Source of the DNA: RUG572 sp964386385 | GTDB taxonomy: Bacteria; Verrucomicrobiota; Kiritimatiellia; RFP12; UBA1067 | Length of the DNA stretch: 64,000 nt | Direction: 5' to 3' | Assembly (NCBI GenBank): GCA_964386385.1 | Contig: CAYLRN010000004.1 | Coordinates: 137,404 to 201,403, forward strand | Part shown: positions 8,696-17,571 of the stretch, one piece after another | Numbering within the stretch: position 1 is the first letter of the stretch | Layout: every line of letters starts with the position of its first letter | Position numbers and translations under genes: made by a program | Notes under the pieces: model-generated | Database searches by the model: none | What the model saw: the letters and a program-made list of their open reading frames with translations, nothing else | What the model was told of the DNA's origin: nothing

Positions 8696-11644
8696 TCAGC
8701 GCAGGACAATCACCGTGTTGCGCTGGTAGCCGAAGGAGAGCGATTTCCCGCCGGGCGCAAGGCGGAACCGCCAGCCGGGCGCAGTCGTCGCCGCGCCGTC
8801 GGAATCGACGTACTCGACGGCGGGGAGCGCCTTCACCGGCACAGCGAACGTCGCCACCGTCTTCCACTTGCGCCACTCCGCCGCGTTCTTGTCCAGCGTG
8901 TCGGCCTCCGCCACGCGCAGGGCGGACGCGCGCCAGACGTCCGCCGTCAGAAGCGGATTAGAGCCGGCCGCAAGAGCGGCCATCGCGCCGGCGGCGAACT
9001 CCACCGCGCCGCCGGGCATTCCCTCTGCGTGGGCGAACGCAAGCGTTCCGCCCTCAAGGCGCGTCGCGCCGCCGTAGGTGTTCGTCGTCGCGAGGGTGAG
9101 AACGCCAGCGCCGCGCTTCGTCAGCCCGCCGTGCGCGAAGCCGGCGGCGTCGTAGTCCACCGTCTCAACGACGCCCGTCCAGCAGTTGGCGTCGACGCAG
9201 TCCGCCTTGTGGACGAGACACGTCGGAGACGCCTCGTAGCCGAATCCGGGCGACATGACAATCGTCCCGCGCGCGACGCGGTTCGTGTTGTCGAAGTCCA
9301 TTAGCGCGGACGCGCCCGCGCCGCCGGCGCCGGAGCGGATGAAGAGGCGCGTCGGGCCGATGAGCGTGTGCTCCGCCATCGCCTCGCCGGGCAGGGCGAC
9401 GGAGCGGACTCCGTGTCCGTACGGCTTCAGAAGCGGCTGACGCCATGTGACGTCGCGGCCGTCGGTGTCGATTGTCGCGCCGCCCTCGTAGACGGTCGCG
9501 CGCGTGAAGAGGCGGAACTCGTCGAACGCCTTGCCGTCCACGCTGGAGAACTCGCCCGCGCGCGTCGTCACGAGGACGCCGCCGTTGAAGTTGAGGTAGG
9601 AGCGCGTGGCGGCTGCGGACAGTTCGCGAATCGCCTCCCACGCCGGCGTCCCGCCTCCGTTCACCTGCTCTACGAGAATCGACTGCGCCTTCAGCGTGCC
9701 GCCGCGGCTGACGTTGACGAGCGCCGTCACGGCCTTCGTCTCGTTCGTCGCCGGCACGGAGCGGATGCGCATCCTGGAGGAGTCCAGCACGGCGTCCGCG
9801 CCGTCCACCGCCACTACCGCCGTCGATCCCCTTCCCGTCGGAACGTAGTTGTTGAAGTTCATCGCAATGTAGTTGTCGAACGTCGCCGTCCCGCCAAGGA
9901 CGGCGAAAAGTCCGTAGCTGGCGTCCCAATTTCCGCCCGCGACGCGCAGCGGACAGCCCGACCCGTTGTATCCGTGGAAGGCCGTGCCGCCGCGCTGGAC
10001 GATGAAGCCGGGCGCGTTGTACCCCAAATACAGCCACATCTTCTGGCGGAACGTCCCGCCGTCGATTCCAAGGTAGCCGTATGCGCCGCCGTTGAAGCCG
10101 ATATGCCCTTCCGTGCCGCCGCTGCTGGGTCCGTTGAAGAGCTCGAAGAACCCGCCGAACTGGTAGCAGGCGCCCTTTCCGATATAGCCGATTGACGTCG
10201 TGTTGGATACTACTGCGCTGTCGTGGATCTCAAGGACGCCCCAGCCCGACTCCCACTTGCCTGCGGCGTTCACCCTGTCGCCCACCGTGAAGCGCGTTCG
10301 CGCCGCCTGCTTCGCGGGCGTGGGCGTCTCGACGAGCGAGGCGTTGTTCGAGACGACGAGACGCGCAGGCCAGCCGGCCGTGCCGCCGCGGACGACAATC
10401 GCGCCATTAGTGACGTTGAGATGCGCGTCGTCGCGCACGACCGTGACTCCGCCAACGGTGCCGTATGTCTTGACCGACTGCGGATAGGGCAGGCTCGTCC
10501 AGCCTCCGCCCTGGCTCCATCCGCCCATCACGTTCGTCGTGGCGCCGCAGAACGCCGCAATGCCCGGCACGTCGTGCGTCGCCTTGCCAGTCCCCGTCAC
10601 GGGTGCGTGGAAGAACAGGTTGCCGCTCTGCTCGCCGGTGTTGTACTGGCCGAACGTCAGGGTCGGACACGAGAATTCCATCGGGCCGTCCACGTGCGAG
10701 TGGATGTCGTCTGGCTTGCCCGTGTAATAGGGCGCATAGTAGGTCTGGACCGTCGCGTTTTCCTCGGCGACAAGGCGGCACGGCCAGCCGTACCTGTAGA
10801 CGCCGAAGAGGCGCAGGCGAGTGCCCGCCTTCATGCGGACGACCATGTTGGAGACGGAGCCGTTCGAGTCCGGCGCGTCCAGGAGACGCGGATTGGAGCC
10901 CTCGACGTTGATGAAGCCGGAGGCAAGGACGATTTCGCCCGGATTCCTGACCGTGACCGCGTTGCGGAACTCGAACATCGGCGAGTACTCGGACGTGAAA
11001 ACGCCGTCCGTCCTGTGCTTCTCGGACGAGAACGTAAGGACGTGGTTGTTCATGTCCAGCGTGCCGTCCATGATTCCCCAGCGCGAGCCGATGTTGATTG
11101 TCGCGTCGCCGTCCAGCGTGAGAGACCTGAAGAAGCCGCCGTCGCCGCGGTGGTAGGCGTTCGGGCGCTGGAGGCAGCCGTGTCCGTCCGGCCCCGCGCC
11201 CGCGACGTTGAACTTCGTGCCCATGAAGAAGTTCATGCCAAGAGCCTCATTTGCGCCGTCCACGAATTCGGCGGCCGCGCCGTCCTTCACCGTGAACGTG
11301 GCGGGCTTGCCGAATGCGGGCTTTATGCCCATGAGAAAGCCGCCCTCGACGGAGATCGAGCCGGTGAACGTCGCGTTCGTGCGGGCGCCCAGCGTTGCGG
11401 AGCCCGTGCCCTTCTTGACAATGGACGTGACGCCGGCGGGGACGTTCTGCCCATAGTCGTAGGGGGACGCCTCGGGATATGCCGCCTCGTCAACGTCGAA
11501 CGTCAGCGTCGCGCCGTCGGCGCTCAACGTCGCCTCGCCCTCCGCATGGGCCGCAAAAATGGCGGCACACGCCAGCGCGGCGAAAAACGCCCCGGCGCGG
11601 AATGGAATCCCCGCGTTCGCAAGTGAAAACCGAATCCTCGACAT
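8696..11644 (-). CDS. Secreted surface protein 1, autotransporter-associated beta-strand repeats
   Basis: 982 residues with a signal peptide (RAGAFFAALACAAIFAAHAEG). The body is Gly/Asn/Val-rich, consistent with a long beta-helix, with many short strands such as IVLASGFINVEG. Near residue 870 it has an autotransporter-associated repeat (GLTKRGAGVLTLATTNTYGG, then LEGGTLAF). There is no obvious 12-strand translocator domain. The chain ends in TVIVLR, the same hydrophobic-plus-Arg tail as four other proteins here. The gene has an A10-spacer promoter. Likely role: cell-surface or secreted adhesin or glycan-contact protein (inference). Confidence 0.8.
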   Translation of the reverse strand: MSRIRFSLANAGIPFRAGAFFAALACAAIFAAHAEGEATLSADGATLTFDVDEAAYPEASPYDYGQNVPAGVTSIVKKGTGSATLGARTNATFTGSISVEGGFLMGIKPAFGKPATFTVKDGAAAEFVDGANEALGMNFFMGTKFNVAGAGPDGHGCLQRPNAYHRGDGGFFRSLTLDGDATINIGSRWGIMDGTLDMNNHVLTFSSEKHRTDGVFTSEYSPMFEFRNAVTVRNPGEIVLASGFINVEGSNPRLLDAPDSNGSVSNMVVRMKAGTRLRLFGVYRYGWPCRLVAEENATVQTYYAPYYTGKPDDIHSHVDGPMEFSCPTLTFGQYNTGEQSGNLFFHAPVTGTGKATHDVPGIAAFCGATTNVMGGWSQGGGWTSLPYPQSVKTYGTVGGVTVVRDDAHLNVTNGAIVVRGGTAGWPARLVVSNNASLVETPTPAKQAARTRFTVGDRVNAAGKWESGWGVLEIHDSAVVSNTTSIGYIGKGACYQFGGFFELFNGPSSGGTEGHIGFNGGAYGYLGIDGGTFRQKMWLYLGYNAPGFIVQRGGTAFHGYNGSGCPLRVAGGNWDASYGLFAVLGGTATFDNYIAMNFNNYVPTGRGSTAVVAVDGADAVLDSSRMRIRSVPATNETKAVTALVNVSRGGTLKAQSILVEQVNGGGTPAWEAIRELSAAATRSYLNFNGGVLVTTRAGEFSSVDGKAFDEFRLFTRATVYEGGATIDTDGRDVTWRQPLLKPYGHGVRSVALPGEAMAEHTLIGPTRLFIRSGAGGAGASALMDFDNTNRVARGTIVMSPGFGYEASPTCLVHKADCVDANCWTGVVETVDYDAAGFAHGGLTKRGAGVLTLATTNTYGGATRLEGGTLAFAHAEGMPGGAVEFAAGAMAALAAGSNPLLTADVWRASALRVAEADTLDKNAAEWRKWKTVATFAVPVKALPAVEYVDSDGAATTAPGWRFRLAPGGKSLSFGYQRNTVIVLR

Positions 11645-11690
11645 AGCGTCTGCCCAGCCTTTCTATTTCTGCGAAAAGAATACGGCAAAC

Positions 11691-11718
11691 AGTATATCCA
11701 TTTTTTTTTTCCAGTCAA
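11691..11718 (-). promoter_or_regulatory. A-tract promoter of surface protein 1
   Basis: On the minus strand: -35 TTGACT at 11718-11713, then a 16-base spacer containing ten consecutive A, then -10 TATACT at 11696-11691. Expected start of transcription is about 40 bases before the ATG. Confidence 0.7.
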
Positions 11719-11811
11719 TCGCAAAGAACGGGCAACTGCGACGCATCAGGGGGCGTAGAGCCTGCCGACCGGCCAGCCGGCGCTTTACCGCCGACATTCG
11801 TCCGCCCATTC

Positions 11812-11838
11812 GGTAGGGCGGGGCGTCCCGCCCCGCCG
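11812..11838. repeat. GGTAGGG dispersed palindrome, copy A
   Basis: GGTAGGG followed by a GC-only inverted repeat centred on GGCGTCCCGCC. Related copies occur at 11987, 29480, 37031, 37091, 37129 and 62896. Confidence 0.8.
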
Positions 11839-11855
11839 CAAAGACCACATCCATG

Positions 11856-11882
11856 CGGGAGGGCGCGTGTCCTCACGCGCCA
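11856..11882. repeat. GGGAGGGCGCG palindrome, variant of the dispersed family
   Basis: Inverted repeat GGCGCGTG-TCCT-CACGCGCC with a GGGAGGG-type edge, 18 bp after copy A. The surrounding 11645-12064 interval (420 bp) holds no gene: only the promoter of surface protein 1 and these repeats. Confidence 0.65.
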
Positions 11883-11898
11883 CAAGGGCCTCCACTCC

Positions 11899-11977
11899 AT
11901 TGCTTTCGCCACTGGGAGTTTCGGAGTTCTGGAGATGAAAACTCCAAGGCTCCAGAACTCCCCGAAGCGAAAGCAAT
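11899..11977. repeat. Long interrupted inverted repeat between two surface-protein genes
   Basis: Outer arms ATTGCTTTCGC (11899-11909) and GCGAAAGCAAT (11967-11977) are exact complements. Inner arms GGAGTTCTGGAG (11923-11934) and CTCCAGAACTCC (11950-11961) are also exact. The arms could fold as a long cruciform or RNA hairpin downstream of surface protein 2, possibly as a transcript end. Confidence 0.75.
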
Positions 11978-11986
11978 CTGCCTCGG

Positions 11987-12012
11987 CGGCGCGACGGGAC
12001 GTCGCGCCCTAC
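11987..12012. repeat. GGTAGGG dispersed palindrome, copy B (inverted)
   Basis: Ends in CCCTACC, so it is in the opposite orientation to copy A, with the core CGCGACGGGACGTCGCG. Confidence 0.8.
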
Positions 12013-12064
12013 CGCCTTGAGCGCTTGACCAGCCGATTTCCGAGAACGCGCCGCGCACCCCCGG

Positions 12065-14698
12065 CTACCTGAAGAGCAGCATCGTGCCGGCAGGGTCGAA
12101 CGGACTCGACCGATGGCAGATCCACGCCTTGCCGCCCGGAGCCGCAGCCCCCGCCCTGTAGACGCCGATCACGCGCTCGCCCTTCGGCAGATGCGCTCTT
12201 TCCGACTCGTCCACCGGCGAAACGTACGGCGCCGCCGCCCATCCCTGAAACGCCGACACGTAGACCCGCACCGGCTTGTCCGCATCCGACGCCTCCACGC
12301 CGGCAAGCAGTTTCCCGAATGCGCCCTCGTCCACGACGGGCCCAAGGTACGTCACCGTCTTCAGCCCAGACGCGCCCGCGAATGCGTCCTCGCCCACGGA
12401 CAGATCCGCCGCCGCGTTGATGACAACATTCGTCAGCCCCCTGCAGTTCTGGAACGCCGCGTCGCCAATCGCCGTCATGCGGGATTTCCTGCCGCCCGTG
12501 CCGAGCGCAAGCGCGGAGAGGGCGTCGCCGTTCATGAAGACCCGAGTGCCGACGACCGAGGCGGACGGCAGCGTCAGCGCGCCGTGCATGCCGTTGCCTG
12601 CGTTCTGTCCGGCGAAGTTGACGGTGATGTTCGCCGCCACCTTGCCGAAATGCGCAAGACCGTCGAGGCTCCACCAGCCCATGTCCGTGTCCCTGACCTT
12701 CGAGCCGTAGAACGCGCCGTCGAGACTGGCGTCGAAGTCGAACTTCGGCGCGCGGACGATAAACCGGCGCAGCTGCCTCTGGTCTGAGAACATCCAGCCG
12801 CACAGCGTTCCCGTCGCCGTCGGCTCGTCGATTATGATCGTCTCGTACGTTGCCCGGTAGCTCGTCGCGTGGAAGATCTGGGAGTTCGGCCAGGAGCCGA
12901 GCGTGCCAGGCGTCACGAGCGCGGTGGCGCCCGGCACGGAATCGTCCTTGCCGGAGGCAAACGCATTGCCCTTCCACGCGAGTTCTGAAAACGTCCACAC
13001 GGCGCCGGAGGCGTCCGCCACCGCCCCGCCGAGGTCGCACACCCCGCAGCCGGTGTTGTCCGGCGCATAGAAGGAGCAGGCGGAGGAGCGGGCCAGCTGG
13101 AGCGTGCGCCCTTCCGAATCGAGGACGGTCGCCTGGATGCGGAACTGCCCGTTGTCCGCAATCGCGTTCTTCCCGTCGTCTTCGACCGTCACCGTCCACG
13201 GATGCGCGAAACGGGCGAAGAGCCAGGGTCTGCGTCCGTTCGCGCGATAGGCGAGCGAGACCGTCACCGTCTCGTTCGTTACCTTGCCGCCCGGCACGTC
13301 TCCGTACCAGCCGAGGAACGTCCCGCCGCGCGCCGCATTCGGCTTCGCGACGAGCGTGGCCGAATAGTCCGACCCAAGCGGCAGCTTCCCGTCGACGGGC
13401 GCGAAGTCGCAGAAGGCAATCTCCACCGCGTCGCCGAAGAACGAATCGTACGTCACCCATTCGTCGACGGCGGCCATGTCGTAGGCGACGGCGACGTACT
13501 GTTCCTTCGCGGAGCGAAAGACGTTCGTGGAGACCGTGCCGATGCGCACCGGCTTGTCCGGGTTCGCGTTGTGGTAGGCGAGGACGTCCTCGTCGGAGAG
13601 GCGGACGAAATCGCCCGACTCCTCGAACGGACGAAGCCAGTCCCGCCACTCGTCCGCGTCAGGCACGATGAACGTCGTCGCGCGCGCCGCCGCGTTGAAC
13701 ACGCTGTAGCCCGCCTTCTCCGTGAAATTCGGCGGCGCACCTGTGAACTCCACGCGCGACAGATTGGGACAGCCGTTGAAAATCTGGTGCGAGACCTGGT
13801 TGTTCGCCGCAAGGCCGACCACGACGTTCGTAAGACGGGCATTCCAGCCGAGACAGCCGTCTCCGAGATATCGGAGCGTCTTCGCCGTCGGCGACAGCAC
13901 GATGTCTGTGAAGCCGGTCTTCCCGTCGCTGCCGCTGTTTCCGGAGACTCCCCAGTTGCCGATCGTCTCGACCTGCGGAAGGTTGAGGCAACCGGAAAAC
14001 CTGCGATTGCTCAAGGCGTTGGCGCCGATCGTCTTCACGGACAGAAACGAGTTCGTCTTGAAGACGCCGGTCTGCGTGGCGATCTCCGCCTTGTGCTTTG
14101 ATTCGGTCAACGCGCCGGCGTGGATGTTCTCCAGTTTCGGCAGCGTCAGGTCCCAGTTGAGCGTCTCGACCGTACCCGGAAGCTGCCCCTTGTCGATTTC
14201 CTGGAACCATCCCGGCACGTCGATGACGATGTTCGTGTAGTTCGCAACCGGCTCGGCGATGGACTCCCCGTCCAAGTCCTGCGGCCTTCCGTTGAACCAT
14301 CCCCACAGTCCGCATTCGAGCGTCGTCGGCGCGATGAACTCCCTCGCCGTCCCCTTCACGGAATCAGCTCCCAGGGCGTACTGGACGATGTGGGTGATCG
14401 TCCAGACTCCCCCGGTCGCGTCCATGACCGTCCCGCGCAGGTCAAGGGTGTCGGCGTTGTCCACGCCGTTGAGATAGGCGTTCTCGTAGCCGTTCGTCTC
14501 GATGCGGAGCTTGTGCGCCTCCGCAATGTACATGGAGGCGGCGACGACCCACGTCCCGTTCGAGATGCAGACGACGCCGGGGCGCGGACTGTCCGAATCG
14601 TCCGCAGCGTACAATCTCCAGTCGGGGGCGTCCGCCCTTGCGGCGGCGGAACAGAGCAGGGCGGCGGCGAGAACGCCCTTCACGCAAAAGCCTTTCAT
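12065..14698 (-). CDS. Secreted surface protein 2, BspA-like leucine-rich repeats
   Basis: 877 residues with a signal peptide (MKGFCVKGVLAAALLCSAAARA). It contains repeated BspA/LRR_5-type units (for example TIGANALSNRRFSGCLNLPQ, IGDAAFQNCRGLTNVVI, VGEDAFAGASGLKTVTYLG) in two blocks. Between them (about residues 425-520) is an Ig-like or MucBP-like stretch (FDFAPVDGKLPLG...FLGWYGDVPGG). BspA-like repeats are common in surface proteins that bind host or glycan ligands. It ends in TMLLFR, matching the tail of the other surface proteins. GAGAGG precedes the ATG. Confidence 0.85.
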   Translation of the reverse strand: MKGFCVKGVLAAALLCSAAARADAPDWRLYAADDSDSPRPGVVCISNGTWVVAASMYIAEAHKLRIETNGYENAYLNGVDNADTLDLRGTVMDATGGVWTITHIVQYALGADSVKGTAREFIAPTTLECGLWGWFNGRPQDLDGESIAEPVANYTNIVIDVPGWFQEIDKGQLPGTVETLNWDLTLPKLENIHAGALTESKHKAEIATQTGVFKTNSFLSVKTIGANALSNRRFSGCLNLPQVETIGNWGVSGNSGSDGKTGFTDIVLSPTAKTLRYLGDGCLGWNARLTNVVVGLAANNQVSHQIFNGCPNLSRVEFTGAPPNFTEKAGYSVFNAAARATTFIVPDADEWRDWLRPFEESGDFVRLSDEDVLAYHNANPDKPVRIGTVSTNVFRSAKEQYVAVAYDMAAVDEWVTYDSFFGDAVEIAFCDFAPVDGKLPLGSDYSATLVAKPNAARGGTFLGWYGDVPGGKVTNETVTVSLAYRANGRRPWLFARFAHPWTVTVEDDGKNAIADNGQFRIQATVLDSEGRTLQLARSSACSFYAPDNTGCGVCDLGGAVADASGAVWTFSELAWKGNAFASGKDDSVPGATALVTPGTLGSWPNSQIFHATSYRATYETIIIDEPTATGTLCGWMFSDQRQLRRFIVRAPKFDFDASLDGAFYGSKVRDTDMGWWSLDGLAHFGKVAANITVNFAGQNAGNGMHGALTLPSASVVGTRVFMNGDALSALALGTGGRKSRMTAIGDAAFQNCRGLTNVVINAAADLSVGEDAFAGASGLKTVTYLGPVVDEGAFGKLLAGVEASDADKPVRVYVSAFQGWAAAPYVSPVDESERAHLPKGERVIGVYRAGAAAPGGKAWICHRSSPFDPAGTMLLFR

Positions 14699-14776
14699 AG
14701 TCTACCTCTCTTCGCGGTTGCAGTCCAAAAACACGTCCATGGCGCTTCCGCGGCACACGAAAGCGACACATACAGT

Positions 14777-14989
14777 CTACAAGTTTTCAATGCCGTTGCG
14801 CAAGCGGATAATTGTTTTTTTTTTCTTGATATTCCAATGAGTTTTGCATGATTGACTGTGATTTTTAGCGACGAATCTATAAGGCCCGAAGTATCGATCC
14901 AATGCACAGCACGGTGAATTGCACGCGAAATGCCCCACCTCGCCGAAGATTCCCGCGATGCACTTCGGCAGCGTTCTGAACTGTCTCAT
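14777..14989 (-). CDS. Possible small Cys-rich ORF (70 residues)
   Basis: The ATG at 14989 has AAGGAG five or six bases upstream. The peptide starts MRQFRTLPKCIAGIFGEVGH and has four Cys in its first 50 residues. It reads through the A10 run of the next gene's promoter (as KKKK), so it may be chance. No family recognised. The 14699-15143 interval otherwise holds only the two divergent promoters. Confidence 0.3.
   Translation of the reverse strand: MRQFRTLPKCIAGIFGEVGHFACNSPCCALDRYFGPYRFVAKNHSQSCKTHWNIKKKKTIIRLRNGIENL
14806..14837 (-). promoter_or_regulatory. A-tract promoter region of surface protein 2 (weak boxes)
   Basis: Ten consecutive A on the minus strand (14824-14815). The best boxes are TTGGAA (14837-14832) and AATTAT (14813-14808), 18 bases apart. 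The match is clearly weaker than at the other four genes, so only the A-run is certain. Confidence 0.4.
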
Positions 14990-15120
14990 TCTCTCTCCTT
15001 TTCCTCGTGGACGTCCTGCGCTCCGCCCCGCGCGTCCCCGGCCGCCGGCGGCCGCAGTGGTCCAGTATATGATGCACTTTTCAATGGGAGAAAGAAGGTC
15101 GGCTGGAGGGCGTGGAGTTG

Positions 15121-15129
15121 TGGTATAAT
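15121..15129 (+). promoter_or_regulatory. Extended -10 promoter of the defence island
   Basis: TGG-TATAAT, hexamer at 15124-15129, 14 bases before the ATG of the truncated methyltransferase leader. Confidence 0.65.
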
Positions 15130-15143
15130 GGCGGTTTGAAACC

Positions 15144-15311
15144 ATGACGGCAGACGGACAGCATAAACCTTTCATCGACCTCTTCGCGGGATGCGGAGGG
15201 CTGTCGCTTGGCATGGAGCAGGCGGGGTTCGCGCCTGTCTTCGCCAACGAGATAAGGGACGTCGCGGCGGAGACGTACCGCAGAAAGGAGACCATGTCAT
15301 GGGGGCGTTAG
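15144..15311 (+). pseudogene. Truncated 5' end of a C5 cytosine methyltransferase
   Basis: Encodes 55 residues: MTADGQHK then FIDLFAGCGGLSLGMEQAGF (motif I of Dcm-type enzymes), then a stop at 15309-15311 just after the DUF1016 start. The rest of the enzyme is missing. Positions 15171-15286 are 96% identical to the start of the intact methyltransferase at 16450. It keeps its promoter, and its last codons carry the AAGGAG that serves the next gene, so it now acts as a translated leader. Confidence 0.85.
15171..15286 (+). repeat. 116-bp direct repeat, left copy (methyltransferase 5' end)
   Basis: By my alignment it matches 16465-16580 with five mismatches and no gaps. It lies in the same orientation and reading frame, and the copies flank the DUF1016 gene. 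Confidence 0.9.
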
Positions 15312-16453
15312 TCGATCAGGAGTATTCTGATTGGCTTCAGTCGATATCCAAACGCTATCGTCAAAGCCAGATCAAGGCGGCGGTTGCCGTAAATGCCGAA
15401 ATGCTGAAGTTCTACTTCCAGCTTGGTCGTGACATGGTGCGCATGGAGAAGGATCAGCCATGGGGAAACAGGTTCATTCAAAGGCTTGGCTCTGACTTGC
15501 GGGCCGCAATGCCTAAAGCGAACTGCTTCTCGTATACGAATCTCCGCTATATGCGATATTTCTTCAAGTTGTATGCGGATACCACAATTTGTCATCAAGT
15601 TGGTGGAAAATTGCCGCCCGTAGATTCAAAGCATGTCGTTCGTCAGTCCGATGGCGAGATTTGTCACCAAGTTGGTGACAAAACATATGTCATGAACTTC
15701 GAAGAAGTCTATCCAAACGCAGCCCGACTCATATTCTCCGTTCCGTGGCGACATCACATCGTGTTGATCGACAAGTTCCGCACCAATCAGAAGACTGCGC
15801 TTTTTTACGTCAATCAGATAGTAAACTGCGGTTGGAGTCGTGCAGTTTTGATGCATTTCATCGACACGCAGCTGCATCTTCGCCATGGCAAGTCCGTGTC
15901 CAACTTTGCAGCCGTATTGCCTGAGACTGACAGCGACCTTGCGCAGGAGATGACAAAAGACCCATATTGCTTCGACTTCATCGCCCTCACGCCAAAATAT
16001 CGTGAAAGGGAACTCATGGACGCGATGATGGCACACATCGAGAAGTTCCTGTTGGAGCTTGGTCGTGGTTTCATGCTCGTCGGGCGTGAATACCGCCTTG
16101 AGGTAGGTACGAAGGAGTTGTTCGCCGACTTGCTTTTCTTTCATATGAACCTCAACAGGTATATCGTGGTCGAGGTCAAGGCAGTGGAGTTTTCCGCCGA
16201 CCACCTTGGGCAGCTGGGACTGTATGTCTCTGCAGTCAACCACATCCTCAAGAAGCCGACACATGAGCCAACAATAGGGCTGCTCATTTGCAAGACGAAA
16301 GACAACACGATGGTCAAATGGGCACTTGAATCCTCGCAGCAGCCGATCGGCGTATCAGAGTTCAGGCTTCAGGAAGTTCTGCCGAAGGAAGTCGAAAGCG
16401 ACCTTCCAAGTATCGCGGAAATCGAGGCCGAAATGCAAAGAGGCATCACATGA
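15299..16453 (+). CDS. DUF1016 / YhcG-type PD-(D/E)XK nuclease
   Basis: 384 residues. The ATG at 15299 has AAGGAG seven bases upstream; longer open frames start inside the methyltransferase fragment. The N-terminal half is the DUF1016_N helical domain (AAVAVNAEMLKFYFQLGRD). The C-terminal half is the nuclease fold, with GREYRLEVG and then FADLLFFHMNLNRYIVVEVK, giving D...ExK. YhcG-like proteins occur in restriction and defence loci; the exact activity is unsettled. It overlaps the next methyltransferase by ATGA. It is less GC-rich than the housekeeping genes. Confidence 0.88.
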   Translation: MGALVDQEYSDWLQSISKRYRQSQIKAAVAVNAEMLKFYFQLGRDMVRMEKDQPWGNRFIQRLGSDLRAAMPKANCFSYTNLRYMRYFFKLYADTTICHQVGGKLPPVDSKHVVRQSDGEICHQVGDKTYVMNFEEVYPNAARLIFSVPWRHHIVLIDKFRTNQKTALFYVNQIVNCGWSRAVLMHFIDTQLHLRHGKSVSNFAAVLPETDSDLAQEMTKDPYCFDFIALTPKYRERELMDAMMAHIEKFLLELGRGFMLVGREYRLEVGTKELFADLLFFHMNLNRYIVVEVKAVEFSADHLGQLGLYVSAVNHILKKPTHEPTIGLLICKTKDNTMVKWALESSQQPIGVSEFRLQEVLPKEVESDLPSIAEIEAEMQRGIT

Positions 16454-17571
16454 AGCGGTCGGCTTTCATCGACCTCTTCGCGGGATGCGGAGGGATGTCG
16501 CTTGGCATGGAGCAGGCGGGGTTCGCGCCGGTCTTCGCAAACGAGATATGGGACGTCGCGGCGGAGACATACCGCAGAAACAGGGGATTGTCGGAAAAAC
16601 AGGTCTTCGTCGGGGACGTCAAGTACCTTGTTTCGCACATATCCGATTTCCCCATCCCGAAGAACGTGACGATGGTCTGCGGAGGTCCGCCCTGCCAGGG
16701 CTTTTCAATGGCGAACCGTCAGCGCGTGATCGACGACCCGCGCAACCATCTCTACAAGTCCTATCTTGAATTTCTCTCCAAAACCCATCCATTGTTCTTC
16801 GTTATGGAGAACGTGCGCGGAATGGCCTCGAGGATTGACGAAATCGTCGACAATTTCCGCGCAACGCTTGGAGACGAGTATTCGTTCGCCCACTCCCTGC
16901 TGAATGCGTCGGACTACGGCGTTCCGCAAAACCGCGTCCGATTCATCTTGATTGGAAATCGGATTGGCGTTGATTCGTCCGTCGTATTCAAGGACATAAA
17001 GTCGTTCGCCGGCGAACGCCATGTCCTGCGCGAGACGCTGGAGGGCCTTCCTGAACTTGGACACAAAGCCGCAAAGGGGAAATGCGAGGAGGAGTCGGAT
17101 GCAGTCGGATACTTCGAACGCCAGTTCGATTATCCGAACACGCCGTACTATCAATTCATCAACGGAGACCGGTCTGTTTCAAAGTTGTACAACCACAAGA
17201 ACCGCTACAACAATCCACGCGACATAGAAATCTACAGACGCCTTCCGCAGGGCGGCAATTCACTTCATCCGTCAATCGCCGACATAATGCCGTATGGGCG
17301 CAGAAACGGCATCTTCAAGGACAAGTATTTCAAACTTGAAGAGGACAAGGTGTGCAAGACCATCACTTCGCACATGAAGTTCGACTGCAACATGTACATC
17401 CATCCGTGGTTTGCCCGCGGTCTTACGGCGCGAGAGGCGGCGCGGATTCAGACGTTCCCCGACGACTTTGTGTTCTACGGCCCGCAGAATTCATGGTATG
17501 GACAGATCGGCAACGCCGTGCCCGTCAAATTGGCCTACGCCATCGGCAGAGGGTTGATGAAACACCTATGA
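16450..17571 (+). CDS. DNA (cytosine-5) methyltransferase, M1
   Basis: 373 residues with C5-methyltransferase motifs in order: I FIDLFAGCGGMSLG, IV GGPPCQGFS (catalytic Cys about residue 82), VI MENVRG, VIII PQNRVRFILIG, IX REAARIQTFPDDF, X IGNAVPVKLAYAIG. The target recognition region lies between VIII and IX. It is coupled by ATGA overlaps to the DUF1016 gene upstream and M2 downstream. With M2 it may methylate the two strands of an asymmetric site, as in LlaJI and BsuMI systems. Confidence 0.93.
   Translation: MKRSAFIDLFAGCGGMSLGMEQAGFAPVFANEIWDVAAETYRRNRGLSEKQVFVGDVKYLVSHISDFPIPKNVTMVCGGPPCQGFSMANRQRVIDDPRNHLYKSYLEFLSKTHPLFFVMENVRGMASRIDEIVDNFRATLGDEYSFAHSLLNASDYGVPQNRVRFILIGNRIGVDSSVVFKDIKSFAGERHVLRETLEGLPELGHKAAKGKCEEESDAVGYFERQFDYPNTPYYQFINGDRSVSKLYNHKNRYNNPRDIEIYRRLPQGGNSLHPSIADIMPYGRRNGIFKDKYFKLEEDKVCKTITSHMKFDCNMYIHPWFARGLTAREAARIQTFPDDFVFYGPQNSWYGQIGNAVPVKLAYAIGRGLMKHL
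16465..16580 (+). repeat. 116-bp direct repeat, right copy
   Basis: Second copy of the repeat at 15171-15286, forming codons 6-44 of the intact methyltransferase. Confidence 0.9.

Noticed and set aside
12009..13649. Minus-strand 546-codon frame overlapping surface protein 2
   Set aside because: It lies on the same strand in a shifted frame, Arg-rich without motifs; the 877-residue frame has a signal peptide and clear LRR repeats.
15191..15298. Longer start for the DUF1016 gene inside the methyltransferase fragment
   Set aside because: The upstream frame is the out-of-frame translation of the fragment; ATG 15299 has the proper ribosome binding site.
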